Shown here: in pieces, positions 1-9,276 of the stretch
Layout: every line of letters begins with the position of its first letter
How positions within the stretch are numbered: the first letter of the stretch is position 1
Source of the DNA: Candidatus Aphodovivens avistercoris
GTDB taxonomy: Bacteria; Actinomycetota; Coriobacteriia; Coriobacteriales; Eggerthellaceae
DNA: 64,000 nucleotides
Assembly: GCA_018710945.1 (NCBI GenBank)
Contig: DVIW01000017.1
Span: 41,767-105,766 of the forward strand
Direction: 5' to 3'
Notes under the pieces: generated by a model
Database searches by the model: none
Told to the model about the DNA's origin: nothing
Seen by the model: only the letters and a program-made list of their open reading frames with translations
Translations under genes and position numbers: made by a program

Positions 1-33
1 CGCAGACGGAGGCGCGCGGCGGAAGGAGGCCCC

Positions 34-1035
34 ATGGCGAAGCGATCGGCCGAAGCGCTGGGAAGCGACCTGCCCGACGGGCTTGCCCGCCGGCTCGCCG
101 ACCAGTACGGCGAGGACGGCCTGGCCCTGATCCGCCAGGGCTTCGCCGAGCACCGGCCCGTCACGCTGCGAGCGAACGCGCTGAAGGCGAATGCCGCCGC
201 CATCGCCGAGCAGCTTGACGCCGCCGGGATCGCCTGGGGACGGCCGCCGGCGCGCGCCCTGGAAAGCACGGCGTTCGTCGTGCGTGGCGCGCGCGAGGAC
301 GCCGTGCGCGCTCTGGCCGCCTACGACGAGGGCGCGCTGTACCTGCAGAGCCTCTCAGCCATGCTGCCCGCCCTGGCGCTTGCGCCGGCGGCCGGCGAGA
401 ACATCCTGGACATGGCCGCGGCACCCGGCGGCAAGACCTGCCAGATGGCGGCGCTCTCGGGCGGCGAGGCGCTGATCTGCGCCTGCGAGAAGAACCACGT
501 GCGCGCCGAGAGGCTGCGCCACAACCTGGCGAAGCAGGGCGCCGCACGCGTGAACGTGATGGAATGCGACGCCCGCAAGCTCGATGACTTCTTCAGCTTC
601 GACAAGGTGCTGTTGGACGCGCCGTGCAGCGGGTCGGGCACGGTGTCGCTTGCCGGCGGCACCTACCGCGGCGGCTTTTCCGACGAGCTTCTGGCCCGCA
701 GCGTGAAGGCTCAGCGGGCGCTTCTGCGCAAGGCGCTCGACGTGCTGAAGCCCGGCGGCACCCTGGTGTACGCCACCTGCTCCATCCTGGCCGACGAGAA
801 CGAGCGCATGGTTGAAAGCGTGCTGGACGAATGGAACGGGCGCGCCGCCAAAGCGCGGCGGAAGGCGGGCGCAAGCCCGTCGAGCCGCGCGGAAGCCGAG
901 CTTGCGCCCCTGCCCGCGAACCTGATGGAAGGCGTCCCTGCGCTGCCCTGCCGGCTGCCCGAGGCCGCCGTGGTGCGCCCGACGGAGCTGTTCGAGGGCT
1001 TCTTCCTGGCTCGCATCGAGAAGGGCCGCGCCTAG
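34..1035 (+). CDS. RsmB/RsmF-type rRNA (cytosine-5) methyltransferase
   Basis: Probable S-adenosylmethionine-dependent methyltransferase that makes 5-methylcytosine in ribosomal RNA (NOL1/NOP2/Sun family). The SAM-binding loop DMAAAPGGKT is at residues 126-135. The two catalytic cysteines of the family are present: the DAPCSGSG motif with Cys198 and the YATCS motif with Cys249. The protein is 333 aa, so it is the catalytic core with a short N-terminal part and no NusB-like or long RsmF C-terminal extension. The start is supported by AAGGAGG at 23-29. A strong hairpin follows the stop. Which cytosine is modified cannot be told from the sequence. Confidence 0.9.
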   Translation: MAKRSAEALGSDLPDGLARRLADQYGEDGLALIRQGFAEHRPVTLRANALKANAAAIAEQLDAAGIAWGRPPARALESTAFVVRGAREDAVRALAAYDEGALYLQSLSAMLPALALAPAAGENILDMAAAPGGKTCQMAALSGGEALICACEKNHVRAERLRHNLAKQGAARVNVMECDARKLDDFFSFDKVLLDAPCSGSGTVSLAGGTYRGGFSDELLARSVKAQRALLRKALDVLKPGGTLVYATCSILADENERMVESVLDEWNGRAAKARRKAGASPSSRAEAELAPLPANLMEGVPALPCRLPEAAVVRPTELFEGFFLARIEKGRA

Positions 1036-1095
1036 CCGGGGCTGGGCTGGGCGCGCCGGCGCGGCGCCCGGCCTGCGCGATCCCGCCCGGAAACG

Positions 1096-1124
1096 ACGTA
1101 GCCCGGCAGATTGCCGGGCTACGT
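1096..1124. terminator. Bidirectional hairpin terminator
   Basis: A 13-bp perfect stem (1096-1108 with 1112-1124) with a 3-nt loop, followed by TT on the plus strand. It lies between two convergent genes, so it probably ends both transcripts. Confidence 0.6.
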
Positions 1125-1163
1125 TTCGCGCGCGTGACGCGCCAACCGCTTTCGACGGAAGGC

Positions 1164-1496
1164 CTAGTCGCCGAACTCGAACAGATCCTCCAGGAAGCTG
1201 CCGGGACGCTTCTTTTTCTTCTTGTAGTGGTCGTGGCGGTAGTCGTGGTCGTAGTCGCGCTTCCGCTCGTAGTCGCGATCGTAGTCGCGCTCGCGTTTGC
1301 GCTCGTAATCGCGGTCGCGGTCGTAGTCGCGGCGCTCCTCGCGCGCCGAAGCGGGCGCCGACCCCACGGAGCGCTCGATGATCTTGTCGAGCTCGCCGCG
1401 ATCCAGCCACACGCCGCGGCACTGCGGGCAGTAATCGATCTCGATGCCCTGGCGCTCGCTCATCACCAAATCGACGTTGCACAGGGGGCACTTCAT
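1164..1496 (-). CDS. TFIIB-type zinc-ribbon protein with Asp/Arg/Tyr-rich tail
   Basis: A 110-aa protein. The N-terminus is a zinc ribbon of the zf-TFIIB family, with C3-x2-C6 and C23-x2-C26 and the family's WLDRGEL segment after the second pair. Residues about 55-95 are a low-complexity run of alternating Asp/Glu, Arg/Lys and Tyr/His with DYDRD and DYERK repeats, followed by a KKKKK patch and an acidic C-terminus ending FEFGD. Small cytoplasmic proteins of this kind have no established function. The mixed-charge tail suggests binding to nucleic acid or a partner protein, which is inference. The gene stands alone, convergent with the methyltransferase. A possible -10 (TATACT on the minus strand) is at 1582-1587. 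Confidence 0.85.
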   Translation of the reverse strand: MKCPLCNVDLVMSERQGIEIDYCPQCRGVWLDRGELDKIIERSVGSAPASAREERRDYDRDRDYERKRERDYDRDYERKRDYDHDYRHDHYKKKKKRPGSFLEDLFEFGD

Positions 1497-1955
1497 GGGC
1501 TTCCTCCTACTCGCGTCACGTTCCTCATGCCATGAAACCTTGCCAAGCCAACGGCGCGCAGGCCGGCCGCTTGGCGCTTTCAGTATAGCGGCGGACCCCA
1601 GCGGCGCGCCGATCGGTTACCGGCGCGTAAGGAAGCCCGCCGCCTGCGGGGTCGAACGCGACAGCCGCCCGCCCGGCGCACGGCCGGCGCACGGCCGGCG
1701 GCGCTGGATGCGCGGCAGATCCGCGTCGGAAACGCGCAACGGTCCGACGGCGGGCGCGCAAGGTCCGCGCAGCTTCGGCGCAAGATCCGCTTCAGCGGCG
1801 GGCGACACCCGCGCAACCGCCGTGCAAGGTCGCGGATCTAGCATAGGCGCACCGGGGGCGCATCCGGCACCGACCCGCCGAGGCTCGGCGCGCGGACGCG
1901 CCCCACGGTGCCACGCGGAGGCGCAACGCGACGCCGGAAGAACAGGAGGCCCGCC
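1497..1955. other. Intergenic region upstream of the adhesin gene
   Basis: No convincing gene. It contains two back-to-back copies of the 11-nt unit gcgcacggccg (1676-1697) and many short GC palindromes. It must hold the promoters of two divergent genes, but no strong -35/-10 pair is visible for the adhesin. Confidence 0.5.
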
Positions 1956-4655
1956 ATGAAGAGAAGAACGCCCCAACCCGCCGCCCTCATCGCCGCCTGC
2001 GCGGCGATCGTGCTGGTGGCCGCCGCCTGCCTCATCCCGCTGGGCGCATCGGCCGCAGGACAGCGCACGGCGGCCGCAGCGGAAACGGAAAACGTCGGCA
2101 ACCCCTTCGAGAACGGCGATTTGACCTGGGACGGAAACACGCAGGCCTACCGCATCTCCGGGCTCTCCATCAAAGTGGGCGACATCTACGAGTCGGGAAG
2201 GCCCGGCAGCGCCGGGCCGTTCCCCTACCCCGCCTGTCTCCAGAGCGCCTACCAGCTGTTCCTGCGCGGCGAGGGCGGCGGCAACTGGCCCGGATGGGGC
2301 GTCTCCACGTTCAGCTACGGCTACGTGAGCGTCACGGGGAACAGCCGCGGGATCGCCCTGCCCGCGCTGCCTGATTGGGGCTGGTGCGGCCAGGCAACCA
2401 ACGACACCACCGTCCCTTGGGAGCGCGACGCGCGGCTTATCCTCGTCGAAGAGAACTCGTCCTGGTCGGCAGACGGCGGCATCTACCACGGATGCTTCGC
2501 TTTGGTGGTGGACAACGGGCACGGCTACGGCTACTACGACCAGGCCACCATCGGCGGCGAGTACGCCTACATCGACTGGAAGGTGAACGGGAAGGCGCAG
2601 ATCGCGAAAGCGAGCGCCAACCCCGCCCTCACCGACGGCAACGCCTGCTACCGCCTTGACGGGGCGCGCTACGCCGTCTACGCCAGCCGCCAGGACGCGC
2701 TCGACGGCACCGGCGCCGTGGCGGAGCTCGAAACCGGCGAGGACGGACGTTCCGAGCTGGTCGAGCTGGCTCCGGGAACCTACTTCGTCCGCGAGACGCA
2801 GGCGCCCGAGGGCTATGCGCTCGACGGCAACGTTCACGAGCTGGCGGTGGAAGCGGGCCAGACCGCCGTGCTGGAGACGGAGGACTGGCCGCAGGGCAAC
2901 CCCGTCGAAGTCGCCGCGCGCAAGATCGACGGGGAGACGGGCGCGTCCGAACCCCAAGGCGCGGCCTCGCTTGCCGGCGCGCGCTTCGAGGTACGCTGCT
3001 ACGACGGCTACTACGACTCGCCCGAGGAAGCGGAGGCTTCCGGCGAGCCGACGCGCACCTGGGTGCTGGAAGCCGATGAGGCCGGCGCGGCGCGCCTTGA
3101 CGACGCGAGCGTCGTGGAAGGCGACGAGCTGTGCCGCGACAGCGCCGGGCGCGCGGTGCTGCCCTTGGGCACCGTGGTCGTCCAAGAGGTCCAGGCGCCG
3201 GAAGGCTACCTGCTGCCGGATCCCTCGCCCGCAAGCCTGCACCTCGTCACGCCGCAGGGGAATGGGGAATCCGTCGAATGCTTCAACGCGCCGACCGTCT
3301 CCGACGAGCCGGTGCGCGGCGGCGTGGCCGTGGAAAAGAACGATGCGGAAACCGGCCTGAACGAGCCCCAGGGCGCCGCCTCGGTGGACGGCGCCGTGTT
3401 CGCCGTCGTGAACCGCTCGGAGCACCCCGTCAGCATCGGCGGCGAACTGGTGGCGCCCGGCGAGACGGTGACAGAAATAAGCACGGTGGACGGCCGCGCC
3501 GAAACGGCCGCCGACCTGCTGCCCTACGGAACGTACTCCCTGGAGGAGATCACCGCCCCGCCGGGGTACCTGGGCTCGGGCGCGCTGCTTTCGTTCTCCA
3601 TCACCAGCGACGGCCAGATGGTCGAGCTTTTCGGCGACGAGGCGTTCGAGAACTTCGTCAAGCGCGGCGACGTGTCCTTCAGCAAGAAGGACGCCGCCAC
3701 CGGCACCGCGCTGGCAAACGTGCCCTTCCGCATCACGTCCGAAACCACCGGCGAGAGCCACATCGTCGTCACCGACGAGAACGGCTGCGCGAACACTGCG
3801 TCGGCATGGAACCCGCACACCCGCAACACCAACGCCAACGACGACGCGTCCGAAGGGACCTTCGACGCAAGCGCGGGCATCTGGTTCACGGGAGCGCAGG
3901 AGGAAGGCGCCGCTGTTGACGACGAGCGCGGCGCGCTGCCGTTCGACCGTTACACCGTCGAAGAGCTGCCGTGCGCGGCGAACGAGGGGCGGCAGCTCGT
4001 CGTGCAGGAGGGTATCGCCGTGACGCGCGACGGGACGGTCATCGACCTGGGCACCATCGACGACCCCTCCGCCAACGCGGCGACGCAGGCGCGCGATGCT
4101 GCCGACGGCGACCGCACGGTGACGGCAGGGACGGACGCGGCGGCCGTCGACCGCGTGTTCTACAGCGGGCTCGTCCCCGGGCGGGAGTACACGGCGCGCG
4201 GGACGCTCGTGGATGCGGCCACGGGCGAGCCGCTCGACTGGGGCGCCGGTCCCATCTGCGGCGAGGCCGTCTTCACGCCCGAGGCGACCGGTGGCGTCGT
4301 GGAGGTTTCCTTCGACCTGTCCTCAAGCGCGCTGCTGCTGCCCGCCTCCGGGTGGGAGCGCATCGACGCGGCGGTGTTCGAGGAGATCAGCTGCGACGGA
4401 CGCGTGGTGGCGGCGCATGCCGACGCCGACGACGCCGAGCAGCGCCTGGCCATCGTCGCCCCCGAGCAGGACGAGCAGGTAGAGCCGCCCGCCGAAAGCG
4501 CCCCGCAGGGAGGATCTTTCGGGAAGACGGGATTCGACGCCGCCCCCATCGCCGGCGCGCTGGCCGCGACGGCCGTGCTGGGAGCGGCGACGGCGGGGGC
4601 GGCCATGCTGCGGCGGCGCGGAGGCAAGCGCTGGCACGGGGGAACGCGGAAGTGA
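1956..4655 (+). CDS. Sortase-anchored SpaA/VaFE-repeat surface adhesin or pilin
   Basis: An 899-aa predicted cell-surface protein. The start at 1956 is set by AGGAGG at 1944-1949 and gives a signal peptide: KRR, then about 20 hydrophobic residues, ending near GASAAG. After an N-terminal globular region there are several SpaA-like prealbumin domains recognisable by E-x-x-APEGY motifs (QAPEGYAL, QAPEGYLL, and TAPPGYLG). Such domains usually form Lys-Asn isopeptide bonds with help from a Glu. Near the C-terminus is a VaFE-type domain (RTVTAG...VDRVFYSGL...YTARGTL). The C-terminus is a sorting signal: FGKTG at 855-859 in place of LPxTG, a hydrophobic helix, then an Arg-rich tail. The stop overlaps the start of the neighbouring sortase gene, so the two are coexpressed. 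The role is probably attachment or a pilus-like fibre. Confidence 0.88.
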   Translation: MKRRTPQPAALIAACAAIVLVAAACLIPLGASAAGQRTAAAAETENVGNPFENGDLTWDGNTQAYRISGLSIKVGDIYESGRPGSAGPFPYPACLQSAYQLFLRGEGGGNWPGWGVSTFSYGYVSVTGNSRGIALPALPDWGWCGQATNDTTVPWERDARLILVEENSSWSADGGIYHGCFALVVDNGHGYGYYDQATIGGEYAYIDWKVNGKAQIAKASANPALTDGNACYRLDGARYAVYASRQDALDGTGAVAELETGEDGRSELVELAPGTYFVRETQAPEGYALDGNVHELAVEAGQTAVLETEDWPQGNPVEVAARKIDGETGASEPQGAASLAGARFEVRCYDGYYDSPEEAEASGEPTRTWVLEADEAGAARLDDASVVEGDELCRDSAGRAVLPLGTVVVQEVQAPEGYLLPDPSPASLHLVTPQGNGESVECFNAPTVSDEPVRGGVAVEKNDAETGLNEPQGAASVDGAVFAVVNRSEHPVSIGGELVAPGETVTEISTVDGRAETAADLLPYGTYSLEEITAPPGYLGSGALLSFSITSDGQMVELFGDEAFENFVKRGDVSFSKKDAATGTALANVPFRITSETTGESHIVVTDENGCANTASAWNPHTRNTNANDDASEGTFDASAGIWFTGAQEEGAAVDDERGALPFDRYTVEELPCAANEGRQLVVQEGIAVTRDGTVIDLGTIDDPSANAATQARDAADGDRTVTAGTDAAAVDRVFYSGLVPGREYTARGTLVDAATGEPLDWGAGPICGEAVFTPEATGGVVEVSFDLSSSALLLPASGWERIDAAVFEEISCDGRVVAAHADADDAEQRLAIVAPEQDEQVEPPAESAPQGGSFGKTGFDAAPIAGALAATAVLGAATAGAAMLRRRGGKRWHGGTRK

Positions 4656-5744
4656 GCCCGCGCGCAGCCGCTGCACGGAGCCGGGCACAGGTGCGCTCGC
4701 GCAGGGCTGCTGCGCGCTGTCGAACGCGGACGCGCTCGCGCAGGGGCGCCCTGCGCCGCAGGACGAAGGCGCGTCGGCGCAGGGCGGCGTGGCTCGGGGC
4801 GCTGGCGGCCGCAGGCGCCCTTGCAGCGGCGTTGGCGCTGGCCGGCCTGGCAACGCTGGCGCTGCTCAAGGACCGGGCCGCCAGCCCTCCGCCGTCACCG
4901 CAAGGGACGGCGGCGGAGGCGGCCGAAGGGGCATCGGCGTGGCCCGAGGTTGACTGGGCCTGGTGGAAGCAGCAGAACCCCGACGTGATCGGATGGCTGT
5001 CCATCCCGGGAACGCAGGTGTCGCAACCCGTGGTGCAAGCGCCTGCCGACGACCCGGACTACTACCTGAGCCACGACGCCTACGGAAGATGGAACCCCTA
5101 CGGAGCCGTGTACCTAGACGCCGACTGCGCCGAGGAAGGCCTGCTGGGCTCCCCGAACGCCGTCGTGTGCGGGCACCATGCCGACGACGGGACGATGCTC
5201 GCCGAGGCGGCTTCCTACGCCGACGAAGCCTGGGCGCGCGAGCACGCCGCCATCCTCGTGCAGACGCCCCAAGCGCGCGTCCGCTACGAGGTGCGCTACG
5301 CGGGAGCCGTCGACAACGCCACCGCCCCCAAGCGCACCTCCTTCGCCGACGCGCGCGACCAGCGCTCCTGGTACGAGCAGGGGCTGGCGCAAGCCTCGGC
5401 GAAGCTGGACGAGGCGTCGCGCCCGACGCGCACCCTGTCGCTCGTCACCTGCAGCTACGGCCTGTTCGTCGACCAGCGCACGGTGGCCGTCGCCTCCCCC
5501 GCCGCCTCCGGAGAAGCGGCAATGGAGGCTGCAGTGCAACCGCAGGCCGAAGGCCCGGAGGCGCAGCCGGCAGAGCAGTGCGGACCGCCCGCCCGTCCCT
5601 GCCGGCGCAGCCAACACGGGCGGCGCGGCCAGCGCGAGCGGCGCCGGCAGAGGCTACGCCCGGCGCATCCGCACGCTCATGTCGAGCGGCTTCGCGTTGA
5701 ACGGCGCCGTGGTCGCCAGCCCGTCCACGCCCGTGGCGGCGTAG
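4652..5744 (+). CDS. Class B-like sortase; 3' end uncertain
   Basis: Transpeptidase predicted to anchor the adjacent adhesin to the cell wall. It begins with GTG at 4652, overlapping the adhesin stop (GTGA). A very Arg-rich cytoplasmic stretch is followed by one membrane helix (residues about 50-70) and a sortase domain. Catalytic residues are visible: GHH at 174-176, Cys267 in LVTCS and Arg276 in DQRTV. Up to about 5560 the frame looks normal. After that the same frame turns into Arg/His-rich text and stays open to 6415, through the whole opposite-strand modD. In the +1 frame the sequence is Ala/Gly-rich, looks like a natural tail and stops at 5744. The end given here assumes a frameshift near 5560-5600, which is not proven. 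Confidence 0.75.
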
Positions 5745-6493
5745 GCGGCGGCGTTGTGCGGCCCAATGCCCCCGGCCGCCACCAGCGTGAGGTGGGGGTC
5801 GATGCCGCGCAGCTCCTCCACCAGCGCCGCCAGCCGCTCCACCGGCACCTTGTCGAACTGGATGCCGTCCACGCCCGCGCGCGCGAGCACGCGCGCCTGC
5901 TCTTCGCCGGCTTCCACGAACAGCTTCTTCTCCACGCAGCGGCGCTTGATGGCGGGAAGCTGCTCAACGAAGGCGTCGAAGCCTCCGAAGAAGGTCAGGT
6001 GGTGGTCGAACACCAACACCGTCTCGGACAGCCCCAGCCTATGCGGCCAGGCGCCGCCCGCCATCACGGCGGACACCAGCAGGTCCTTGGCGCCCGGCAT
6101 GCTCTTGCGCGTGGTCAGCACCTCGCAGGCGGGGTTGGCCGCATGGGCGGCGTCCACCATCTGCCGCGTGCGCGTCGCCACGGCCGAAAGGTGGTCGAAC
6201 AGGTTCAGGCACACCTTCCACGCCTGGTGCAACGCGGCGGCATCGCCCGTCACCGTCATGAACGTGTCGCCCGCTTCAATGCGGTCGCCGTCGGACCGCG
6301 CGAACACCACCTCGCAGCCCAGGCTGTCCATGACGCGGCGCGCCGGCGCCATGCCGGCCAGCACGCAGTCCTCGCGCGTGTAGTAGTCCATCTCGCCGGC
6401 GCCCTCGATGCCTAGAATCTCGCACGTCAGATCGCAGTACGGCACGTCCTCGGCGACAAGCTGCTCGATGCGCCCCATAGGAAACCTCACCAT
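5654..6493 (-). CDS. modD: ModD, molybdenum-linked NadC paralog
   Basis: A 279-aa member of the nicotinate-nucleotide pyrophosphorylase (quinolinate phosphoribosyltransferase) superfamily. It sits directly behind modABC, which is the context of the ModD subgroup, whose biochemical role is not settled. Visible family features are the TTRKSMPGAKDL segment, the GVDGIQFDK barrel strand and AAGGIGPHNAAAYA. The start at 6493 has GGAGG seven bases upstream. It is separated from modC by 263 bp that is comparatively AT-rich, so it may have its own promoter. A role in NAD synthesis is less likely because no nadA or nadB is near. The 3' end lies antisense to the end of the sortase gene. Confidence 0.82.
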   Translation of the reverse strand: MVRFPMGRIEQLVAEDVPYCDLTCEILGIEGAGEMDYYTREDCVLAGMAPARRVMDSLGCEVVFARSDGDRIEAGDTFMTVTGDAAALHQAWKVCLNLFDHLSAVATRTRQMVDAAHAANPACEVLTTRKSMPGAKDLLVSAVMAGGAWPHRLGLSETVLVFDHHLTFFGGFDAFVEQLPAIKRRCVEKKLFVEAGEEQARVLARAGVDGIQFDKVPVERLAALVEELRGIDPHLTLVAAGGIGPHNAAAYAATGVDGLATTAPFNAKPLDMSVRMRRA

Positions 6494-6756
6494 CGGATGC
6501 CCTCCTCCGTTGCGGCGCCCTGCCAACAGGCTGAAACCCGCAAGCAAGACGCTCCCTTTAGCTGGAATAATTCTCTCACAACAATAATGAAGCGCAAGCA
6601 TTTCGAGAAGGGAAACCACCCTGCACCAAACCCCACGCGCACCGCGTCCCAGACAGAACGTCCCAGCGCGCCAACCGCCGCCGCGCCTCGCTCGAAGCCC
6701 CGCCCCCCCACGCCGCCGTCCGACCCGCAGCAGGCGGCGCGCGCTTCGCCTGCCGC

Positions 6757-7470
6757 TCACCGCCTGCCCAGAAACGCGCGCACCTCCTCGTCGCATTCGA
6801 CCTCGAACAGACCCGATGCCGGCAGCACGCAGCGCAGGCGCCCGTCCAGCACCACGCCGACGCGGTCGGCCAGAATGGCCGCCTCGTTGAAGTCGTGCGT
6901 CACGAACACGATGGTGCAGTCGAAGCGCCGATGGATGGAGCGCACCGTCTCGTACATCCGCTCCTTGGTGGAGGGATCCAGCGCCGAGAACGGCTCGTCC
7001 AGGATGAGGATCTCGGGGCGCAGCACCAGCGCGCGGGCCAGCGCCGTGCGCTGCGACTCGCCGCCGCTGATGATGCCCGGATGCTTGTCCGCAATGCTCT
7101 CGATGCCGAACAGCTCCAGCTGCTCGCGCACCCGCGCGGTCGCCTCGTCGCGCGCCACGCCGTTCATCCGAAGCCCGTAGCCGATGTTCTCGCGCACCGT
7201 CATGTGAGGGAACAGAGCGTGATCCTGGTAGACCACGCCCAGGTGCCGCTGCTGCACCGGCAGCGTCTGGGCGTCTTTGCCATCAAGCAGTATCGAGCCG
7301 CCGTCCAAGGGAAACGCCCCTGCGATGGCCTCCATGAGCACGGTTTTGCCCGCGCCCGTCCGCCCCAGAATGGCGAACACCTCCCGCGGGGCTATCGACA
7401 GCCGTTCCACCCGCAGGGTGAACGAGCCGCGGTGCACCGTCAGATCGCGAATCTCAATGCTGCCGGCCAT
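6757..7470 (-). CDS. modC: Molybdate/tungstate ABC transporter ATP-binding protein
   Basis: A 237-aa ABC ATPase that powers import of molybdate or tungstate. It has Walker A (GRTGAGKT), Q-loop (VVYQDH), signature ISGGESQR, Walker B (ILILDEPFSALD) and the switch His (THDFNE). It lacks the C-terminal TOBE (mop) oxyanion-binding domain present in E. coli-type ModC, as in the shorter Wtp/Tup-type ATPases. The start at 7470 has GAGGAGG upstream and lies 17 bases inside the permease gene, so translation is coupled. Confidence 0.9.
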   Translation of the reverse strand: MAGSIEIRDLTVHRGSFTLRVERLSIAPREVFAILGRTGAGKTVLMEAIAGAFPLDGGSILLDGKDAQTLPVQQRHLGVVYQDHALFPHMTVRENIGYGLRMNGVARDEATARVREQLELFGIESIADKHPGIISGGESQRTALARALVLRPEILILDEPFSALDPSTKERMYETVRSIHRRFDCTIVFVTHDFNEAAILADRVGVVLDGRLRCVLPASGLFEVECDEEVRAFLGRR

Positions 7471-8353
7471 CGCCGCCTCCTCGCCTGCGCCGCCGCTGCG
7501 GCCCCACGCGCACCTCTCCAACGGGGCGGTTGAGCACGTTGGCCAGCACCAGCGTCCCCGCCGAGAGAAGCAGCATGATCATGGCCGTGGCCATGGCCGT
7601 CTCGTTGTTGCCGGTTGAGATGCTCAGGTAGATGCTGCCCGGCAGCGTCTCGGTCTTCATGCGCGTCACGCCCACCAGCATCAGCGTCGCGCCGAACTCC
7701 CCCATGCCGCGCGCCCAGGTGAGCACGAGCGTGCTGATGAGCGAATTGCGACACAAAGGCAGGATGATGGTGCGGAACACCTCTCCCGGCGTCGCGCCCA
7801 GCGTCATGGCCACGAACTCCATGCGGGGACTCACCTCGGAAAACGCCGTGCGCACCATGCGTATGGCAAACGGCAGGTTCACGATGAGCTGGGCGAACAC
7901 GATGCCCGTGGGCTCGAACACCACCGCGAAGCCCGCCTCTTTGAGCGCCTTGCCGAAAGGCGACGAGAATATCAGCAGCAGCGCGAAGCCCAGAAGGATG
8001 TAGGGCAGCGACAGCGTCAGCTCCATCAAAACCTCGGCCACGCGCTTGAAGGGCATGTTCGTCCGCGACAGCGCATAGGCCGACGGCAGCGCCAGAACCA
8101 GGCACAGCGCGGTGGAGATGGTGGAGGTGACCACGCTCATGCGCAGCGAGAACAGCACCTCCTCGGAGCGTATCGCCTCCCCGAAGTGCGCCACCCCGCC
8201 CGCAACGATGGCGACGATGGCGCTGCCCACGAACAGCAGCACCACCGTCGCCGCCGCGATGGACACGCCAGAGAACACGTCGCGCTTGCGTCCGCGATGC
8301 TTCCTCGCGCGCCCCTTGGGGCCGAGCGGGCGGCGCCCCAAGGGCGCCCGCAT
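7454..8353 (-). CDS. modB: Molybdate/tungstate ABC transporter permease
   Basis: A 299-aa integral membrane protein with about six helices. It has the EAA loop of binding-protein-dependent permeases near VAMTLGATPGEVFRTIILP, which docks the ATPase. The basic N-terminus (RPLGPKGRARKHRGRKR) stays cytoplasmic. It begins three bases after the binding-protein gene ends and overlaps modC, giving a tight modA-B-C order on the minus strand. Confidence 0.9.
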   Translation of the reverse strand: MRAPLGRRPLGPKGRARKHRGRKRDVFSGVSIAAATVVLLFVGSAIVAIVAGGVAHFGEAIRSEEVLFSLRMSVVTSTISTALCLVLALPSAYALSRTNMPFKRVAEVLMELTLSLPYILLGFALLLIFSSPFGKALKEAGFAVVFEPTGIVFAQLIVNLPFAIRMVRTAFSEVSPRMEFVAMTLGATPGEVFRTIILPLCRNSLISTLVLTWARGMGEFGATLMLVGVTRMKTETLPGSIYLSISTGNNETAMATAMIMLLLSAGTLVLANVLNRPVGEVRVGPQRRRRRGGGDGRQH

Positions 8354-8356
8354 CGT

Positions 8357-9199
8357 CTACACCCGCTCGTAGCCGAACTCGGCCCAGATGTCCCACGCCG
8401 CGTCGCTTTGCAGGAAGTCGTTGAACGCCGCAACGGCATCGGCGTCGGCGGCGCAGGTGAGCTGCGCAGCAGGGATGGTCTTCACGAACGCGTCGAGGTC
8501 GGCGGTGTCAACGATGACGGCACCGTCGTCGGTGACGTTCTCCTTCCACACGATGCCCGCATCACCCTCGCCGTTGGCCAAAGCGGTGGAGATCTGCGGT
8601 GCGGTGGTCGTGGTGGTGATGACGCCGCTGGTGGAAAGCTCGTCCCACAGCCCCAGCTTGGTCAGGGCGTTCTGGGCGATCTTGCCGATGGGAGTGGCCT
8701 CGGGGTCGCCCACCAGCACCCTTTCGCATGATGCCAGATCGGCAAGGCCCGTCACGTTCTTGGGATTGTCGGCGGGCACCGCCAACACGGGAATATGCTG
8801 CACCAGATCGGTCTGGGCCTCCACGTAATCAGCCACCGGCCCAAGCTCGTCAGCCGATCCCGCGATGAAGAAGTCGCCCTCTTCCGTGGTGGTTATCTGC
8901 GTCTGGATCTGCGCCGCGTTGGCGTAGGTGACGTTCATCGTGCAGCCCGTCTCGGCCTCGAACGCCTCGGCGATCTTCTGGAACGGATCGGTCATGCCCG
9001 CGCCGCAGTAGATGTTGAGCTCCTTGCCCTCAAGGCTCGCCTGCTGCTCCCCTGCGGGTTCGGACTGCTGCGCGCTGGAAGGCTGCCCCGACGAGCAGCC
9101 GGCAAGGGCCAGCGCCAGAAGCGCCGCGCACGCCGCAGCCGCCAGCACGAGGATCCGTCCGCCGTGAAGCGTGGCGCGTCCCTTGGAATTCGCTTTCAT
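8357..9199 (-). CDS. modA: Molybdate/tungstate-binding lipoprotein
   Basis: A 280-aa substrate-binding protein of the ABC importer. The start at 9199 follows GAGGGG and gives a lipoprotein signal with lipobox LALAGC. A Ser/Gln/Glu-rich linker leads into the periplasmic-binding fold (ELNIYCGAGMTDPFQKIAEAFE). The ModA family match rests on this N-terminus, the overall length and the operon partners. Whether it prefers molybdate or tungstate cannot be read from the sequence. It is the first gene of the operon, behind a recognisable promoter and a structured leader. Confidence 0.88.
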   Translation of the reverse strand: MKANSKGRATLHGGRILVLAAAACAALLALALAGCSSGQPSSAQQSEPAGEQQASLEGKELNIYCGAGMTDPFQKIAEAFEAETGCTMNVTYANAAQIQTQITTTEEGDFFIAGSADELGPVADYVEAQTDLVQHIPVLAVPADNPKNVTGLADLASCERVLVGDPEATPIGKIAQNALTKLGLWDELSTSGVITTTTTAPQISTALANGEGDAGIVWKENVTDDGAVIVDTADLDAFVKTIPAAQLTCAADADAVAAFNDFLQSDAAWDIWAEFGYERV

Positions 9200-9276
9200 G
9201 GAAATCCCCTCTCCCCTTCGTCGGGCGACGCCGCCCCGGCGCCGCATCCGCCTTGATCGCCGCGCCTTGTCCGCCC

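Noticed and set aside
1205..1340. Tandem-looking tcgtagtcgcg repeats, considered as a CRISPR or minisatellite
   Set aside because: The repeats are irregular, short and in frame, and encode the charged tail of the zinc-ribbon protein.
1617..3818. Minus-strand open frame of 733 codons opposite the adhesin
   Set aside because: Shadow of the adhesin gene, with no family motif or start signal.
6494..6796. N-terminal extension of ModD by 101 codons
   Set aside because: The extension is Arg/Gly-rich, overlaps the end of modC, and the start at 6493 has a good ribosome site and the normal family N-terminus.
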